Source: Deltaproteobacteria bacterium
GTDB taxonomy: Bacteria; Myxococcota_A; UBA9042; DTJE01
Length of the DNA stretch: 7,472 bases
NCBI GenBank assembly: GCA_013151875.1
Contig: JAADHL010000177.1
Coordinates: 1 to 7,472, forward strand
Direction: 5' to 3'
Position 1 is the first letter of the stretch, and every line of letters starts with the position of its first letter. Of this stretch, positions 4,901 through 7,472 are shown one piece after another. The position numbers were made by a program, and so were the translations under genes. A model generated the notes under the pieces. It did not search any database. It was not told the DNA's origin and saw nothing but the letters and a program-made list of their open reading frames with translations.

Positions 4901-7472
4901 TCCTTACATAGAGTTCCTCAAGATGCCGGCGAGCCTTTGCACAAGTGGGATCCAGGTCCAACACCGTGGTCAGGGTGTCGATGGCGGCATCCGCCTGGGA
5001 CAACTGGCCGTCCTGGACCTCGGCCAGTTCCTGTAAAAAGACCACGCGATCAGCTTCATCAGCGGCCACCTCGGCCTTGCTGGCCAGGGATTGAGCCAGG
5101 GTCTGCGGGTCGTTGGTCTCGCGGGCAATCGCCTCCAGCGCATCCAGGGCCGTACCGGAAGTCGGGTCCTGATCCAGGATTTTCTTCAGGGTCTCGACCG
5201 CGCTGACCGGGTCTTTCACCAGATTGCGGATCACGTCGAACGCCTTGAAATACAGGGCCACCCTCTTTTCGCCGTCCTCCTCCATGTCACCAAGGTTTTC
5301 GTACAGCAGGGCAAGGTCCCCAAAGCGAGACAGCTTTTCGTACAGCGTGGCCAGGGCCTCCACCGTGCCTCGGTCCTCGGGCCTCCTCAGGAAGGCGACC
5401 CGAAGGTATTCCACCGCCTCATCCTCGCTGTCCAGTTCGTCCCGCAACAACCTGGCGATTGCGGTTGCCAGATCGAACGTGACCGGCTCATCCTGGTGCC
5501 GGCCGAATGCCTCCACCAGCAAATCCTTGACCTCTGAAATCCTGTCGATGCGCCGGCCCGCGGACTCGAAACGTTCGCGCAGGGCCGCGTCTTCCGGGTC
5601 CATCAGGAACAGCGCGCCCAGGTCCTCGAACAGCCACTCCTCCCGCTCCAACGTCTCTTCCAATTCGACGGCCGCCAAAAGCGCGCTTCGCCTGTCCGGG
5701 TCCTCGATATCCAGACTGGAGGCGAACCGATGCAGGTCCAGCAAACCGTCGCGTTCCACCGTGCGCTCGTATGCGTCTGCCAGGGCGTGGAAAAGCGCCG
5801 GGGGATTTCCCGCCTCGGCGTAAACCCTGCGCGCCGTGGCCAGGTCGTCCGGTTCGGGCTGTTTGGCTTCCACCAGCGCAATCGCCATGGAAGCCGCCTC
5901 CTCGAAGTCGCCATCCTCCAGGGCCGCCAGCGCCAATCTGCGCCTCAGGGTGGCCACACGAAGCAGGTCGCCTACCGAATCATGCCCCTCCAGGTTCGAC
6001 AGTTCGTTTTTCCTGAGCCGGCGCAGGCCCTCGCGATCACCCTCTTTCTCCAGAATCTCCGTAAGACCGGGGATCGCCTCGTCGTGCAGGGGAAAAAGTT
6101 CCAGGACTTTGCCGAAATAATCCTTTGCCCCCGCAACGTCGTCCAACCTTTCCATGGCCAGTCCGGCGCACTTCATGTAAACGTCGCTTTGCGCCTTGGC
6201 ATCCGGGGTGGCCGCGGCAATCCTGTCGAGCGTGCGCAGGACCCCGTCCGGGCGTTCGAGGTTCGTATACGCGTTCTCTAAAAGCTCCAGAGTAGGCAGA
6301 TGGCCATCATCCTCCACACAATTCGCTTCCAGGAGTTCCACGGCTTCATCGTGAAGCCCGCCTCGGACAAGCACCGCGGCAGCGCCGAGCCTCACCGCCA
6401 ATCCGGGGCCTACGACGTTTTCAGCTGCCTTTGCGGCAAACTTCGACAACTCGGCCAACCTGTCGGCCGCCTCCAGCCGTTCGACCAGGGCCTTGAACAC
6501 GGTTTCCGATTCCGGCGCCTCCAGAAATCCCTGGGACAGGACATCGACGGCCTCATCGCCGCGCTCCAATTTCAAAAGACAGTCGGCCAGCTTGATCCGC
6601 AGACCCGTCCTGGCATCCCCAGGTTCGGCCAATTGCACCTGAACCGTGAGGGCGCGCGCGCGCAGGTCGTCATCGCCGGATCGTTCGGCCGCCGCTTCCA
6701 GCAATAGGGCCGAATCCAACGCAAGGGAGTCGCTTTCGAGGTACCCGCCGACCATCTCTCGCGCTTCGGCATGACCTGGTTCCATTTCCAGGACCGTCCT
6801 GAGGGGTTCCAGGACCCGTTCATCCCCCTGTTCCGCGTGGATTGCCGCCATTTCCATCAACGACGCGACCCTGCTGTCGTCATCGCCTGCCTGCTTGAGT
6901 TCGCTCTGGACCAGGTCCATCAACCTGTCGGAGTCGCCTCGTTCGCGCGCCGTTCTCTTGGCCCAATCCAGGGCCGCGACGTCGTTTTCATCCAGGTTCA
7001 ACAACTCGTCGAAAATCAGGGCCGCCTTGTCCAGGTCCGCTGCCTCGTCATGAGCAAGTATGCCGGCGGTCAACAGGTGCGCCCTGGTGGTTTCCGGGTC
7101 CGGGGAGGTCCGCCCCATCAGGAGTCTCAGGTCCATGACCTGCCTCGTCCTTCCCAGCGTGTCGTAAAGCCCAATCAACCTCTCGCCGGCCTTTTCAGCC
7201 ATTTCGTCCAGTGAATTCTCTTCCGGACGCCTGTCCAGCACGAACCTGTAGGCCCTGACCGCGCCCTCCAGGTCCCCAGTGGAGTGACACAATTCACCGA
7301 TGTGGACCTGGGTGGACCTCTTTTCCTCTATGGACCTGGCGTTGTTGGCCATCTCCTCCAACAGGGGAATGCGCTCCGCCTCCTGCCCCAACTCGTGCAA
7401 CAGGTCGTCCAGTTGCGACATGACATCGATTGAACCGGGTTCGAGTTCCAGCAACCGGTCGTAGATGGCGCG
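1563..7472 (-). CDS. Giant acidic tetratricopeptide-repeat protein (5' end beyond right edge; 1969 residues visible)
   Basis: The gene is of unknown function. The frame is open from the right edge to a TAA at 1565-1563. The first visible residues (RAIYDRLLELEPG) are already a TPR second helix, so the start lies outside and whether a signal peptide or lipobox exists cannot be told. The whole visible protein is alpha-helical repeat: Ala/Leu-spaced amphipathic helices that end in xDP or xEP turns, for example LDLDP (838-842), LDIDP (910-914), LDLNP (1214-1218) and LEIDP (1374-1378). These turn marks recur about every 72 residues, giving about 25 units of two TPRs each; the C-terminus has more conventional TPRs. 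I see no transmembrane stretch, metal site or enzymatic motif. It is acidic: residues 831-930 carry 22 Asp/Glu against 12 Lys/Arg. TPR arrays bind partner proteins or peptides, so a scaffold or assembly role is inference only. From memory, very long arrays of similar style occur in Myxococcota-like genomes. Confidence 0.93.
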   Translation of the reverse strand, partial: RAIYDRLLELEPGSIDVMSQLDDLLHELGQEAERIPLLEEMANNARSIEEKRSTQVHIGELCHSTGDLEGAVRAYRFVLDRRPEENSLDEMAEKAGERLIGLYDTLGRTRQVMDLRLLMGRTSPDPETTRAHLLTAGILAHDEAADLDKAALIFDELLNLDENDVAALDWAKRTARERGDSDRLMDLVQSELKQAGDDDSRVASLMEMAAIHAEQGDERVLEPLRTVLEMEPGHAEAREMVGGYLESDSLALDSALLLEAAAERSGDDDLRARALTVQVQLAEPGDARTGLRIKLADCLLKLERGDEAVDVLSQGFLEAPESETVFKALVERLEAADRLAELSKFAAKAAENVVGPGLAVRLGAAAVLVRGGLHDEAVELLEANCVEDDGHLPTLELLENAYTNLERPDGVLRTLDRIAAATPDAKAQSDVYMKCAGLAMERLDDVAGAKDYFGKVLELFPLHDEAIPGLTEILEKEGDREGLRRLRKNELSNLEGHDSVGDLLRVATLRRRLALAALEDGDFEEAASMAIALVEAKQPEPDDLATARRVYAEAGNPPALFHALADAYERTVERDGLLDLHRFASSLDIEDPDRRSALLAAVELEETLEREEWLFEDLGALFLMDPEDAALRERFESAGRRIDRISEVKDLLVEAFGRHQDEPVTFDLATAIARLLRDELDSEDEAVEYLRVAFLRRPEDRGTVEALATLYEKLSRFGDLALLYENLGDMEEDGEKRVALYFKAFDVIRNLVKDPVSAVETLKKILDQDPTSGTALDALEAIARETNDPQTLAQSLASKAEVAADEADRVVFLQELAEVQDGQLSQADAAIDTLTTVLDLDPTCAKARRHLEELYVRTQKYAELADLYEQNAELESGPDEKTEALKKASAVHETYLEDMPMAISLLRRVLDIDPHNDYAFSRLTEMLEREDDNNALAELLVSRLELADAVSEQVELNVRIGKVLADKKEDFAGAVIHLKAALNLDPYHDEARTIMEKLLNRASVAMDVALALETVYEASGEHIKLCDVLRRETSMVETAPERETLLLRIAQVQVERLDDPVHGLETLGEALAECPSNTDTLAMMEEVAGKSNQHESFYAILNERLNDDLDADVRSRLQFKAAVLADTRLKRPEKAAEHYAAFLEDNEGHAETLAALDRIYTEMGRSGDLAEVLRKRIGQGGDATEIELRRRLAELLSGRLDDAEGALDQLRQVLDLNPGDKEAIRQLSNLTDHPVSGALALDLLTTSLRDAEDDEGLLWAIEAQIQRGEEDTDMTSLHAEAATIAGRLGKPKEQVAHLGKALYMIPSNETFLASLVSVAKDEGLQSDAWELLSAAADAATWDDLEKSLRLHAGLMARDAGALEDEMEKSLLRVLEIDPMCKDAIDVLAKYYDENGRAGDLVGILERRLKLDMSQTTRVSTLNRIADLCLMRNEEKRAAEALEEASGIDPSDIETLRRLREVYEKSGDTAGMVSAIERLAAVSTDPDEKIHSLLDAAGLQAGKLKDKVAARNTLEILFGVDPGNVVGRGKLQDLYEELGEWEPLMAMLAQISENDDDPGVRVEAALKAASVAETHLDDLAVAASHIEKAREIEPDNSAVLDEAIRLYYRLEDWTSLVEMLRLKANTTSAEPEKVALLAKACDIAQTRMGDPDLAGRMAREVLSIDDTNAKALLVTARLMEAKEEHEEALDLFRRLSKATGDMEERAQALLGVARILMARGDDGDEARESLQAAQRIKPDHPEVNRYLKDLYSGSGDYEALIDVMQRNLKQAPDDVTRSSICMDIAEIYLSRLNDGAKFLEWADEALRFKGDDPRVVEGIVDFHLKSGEVRKAVPHLEWLVNYLEGKRRLKELPPYAYQLGRILEGSGELDKAIQYYRLCHDHDAADIPNALALGRLYMSREEHEKALRIYQPLMVRIDSLEPSGRGEVLLALATISAARGDRKKARQYVLRVLAEEPDNVEAQALLSKGL
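2046..3557 (-). repeat. Strictly periodic 72-residue double-TPR units, second run
   Basis: The turn marks fall at visible residues 1306, 1378, 1449, 1521, 1593, 1665, 1737 and about 1809, with steps of 72, 71, 72, 72, 72, 72 and 72. Pro occupies six of the eight. An Asp ahead of the following helix recurs at 1505, 1577, 1649, 1721 and 1793, again 72 apart. Trp1540 and Trp1612 also occupy equivalent positions one unit apart. This is the same four-helix, 216-base unit as in the first run. Confidence 0.85.
4515..5597 (-). repeat. Strictly periodic 72-residue double-TPR units, first run
   Basis: Inside the TPR protein, the turn position after the second helix of each pair falls at visible residues 626, 698, 770, 842, 914 and 986, exactly 72 apart, with Pro at every one. 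A second landmark just before the next helix (Asp754, Gln826, Asp898, Asp970) keeps the same 72 step. Each unit therefore spans 216 bases and contains four helices, a pair of TPRs of which one is slightly longer than the canonical 34 residues. The units are divergent in sequence, so the period is clear in protein and probably faint in DNA. Confidence 0.85.

Noticed and set aside
3231..5036. 601-codon open frame on the plus strand
   Set aside because: It lies wholly antisense to the TPR gene. GC-rich codon choice that avoids Leu TTA/CTA and Ser TCA removes stops from the opposite strand. The translation has no repeat logic or recognisable family, whereas the minus-strand frame is coherent TPR throughout.
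7452..7454. TTG as the start codon of the TPR gene
   Set aside because: The reading frame continues upstream to the window edge with TPR-like residues, so the TTG is an internal Leu codon.

Overview
All coding content lies on the minus strand and fills nearly the whole window. Transcription runs from high to low coordinates: a giant tetratricopeptide-repeat (TPR) gene that enters from beyond the right edge, then a monofunctional proline dehydrogenase, then L-aspartate oxidase (nadB), which runs off the left edge. I see no RNA gene, mobile element, CRISPR array or attachment site. Base composition is GC-rich, roughly 60% by eye. A very long acidic TPR-array protein beside ordinary metabolic genes suggests a free-living Gram-negative bacterium, perhaps of the Myxococcota/Bradymonadota or former deltaproteobacterial type. 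That placement is an impression from protein style, not a demonstrated one.

Right and centre (1563-7472): one uninterrupted frame of 1969 codons. Its true N-terminus is outside the window. Read residue by residue, it is a solenoid of about 25 units whose helix-end Asp-Pro (or equivalent) marks fall mostly exactly 72 residues apart, with three recurrent 88-89-residue exceptions. The last 115 residues or so contain more conventional TPRs. No catalytic domain or membrane segment is visible, so a protein-binding scaffold role is the most that can be inferred.

Middle gap (1474-1562, 89 bases): it holds a good sigma70-type promoter (TTGTCA, 16-base spacer, TATGAT) pointing at proline dehydrogenase, and a Shine-Dalgarno. 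No convincing terminator for the TPR gene is present.

Left (1-1473): proline dehydrogenase and nadB share an ATGA stop/start overlap, so they are translationally coupled. Both are FAD enzymes that oxidise an amino acid to an imine: proline to pyrroline-5-carboxylate, and aspartate to iminoaspartate. One opens proline catabolism and the other begins NAD synthesis. Their coupling behind a shared promoter is the most suggestive metabolic feature of the window. The TPR gene is co-directional but probably a separate transcription unit, at least in part.
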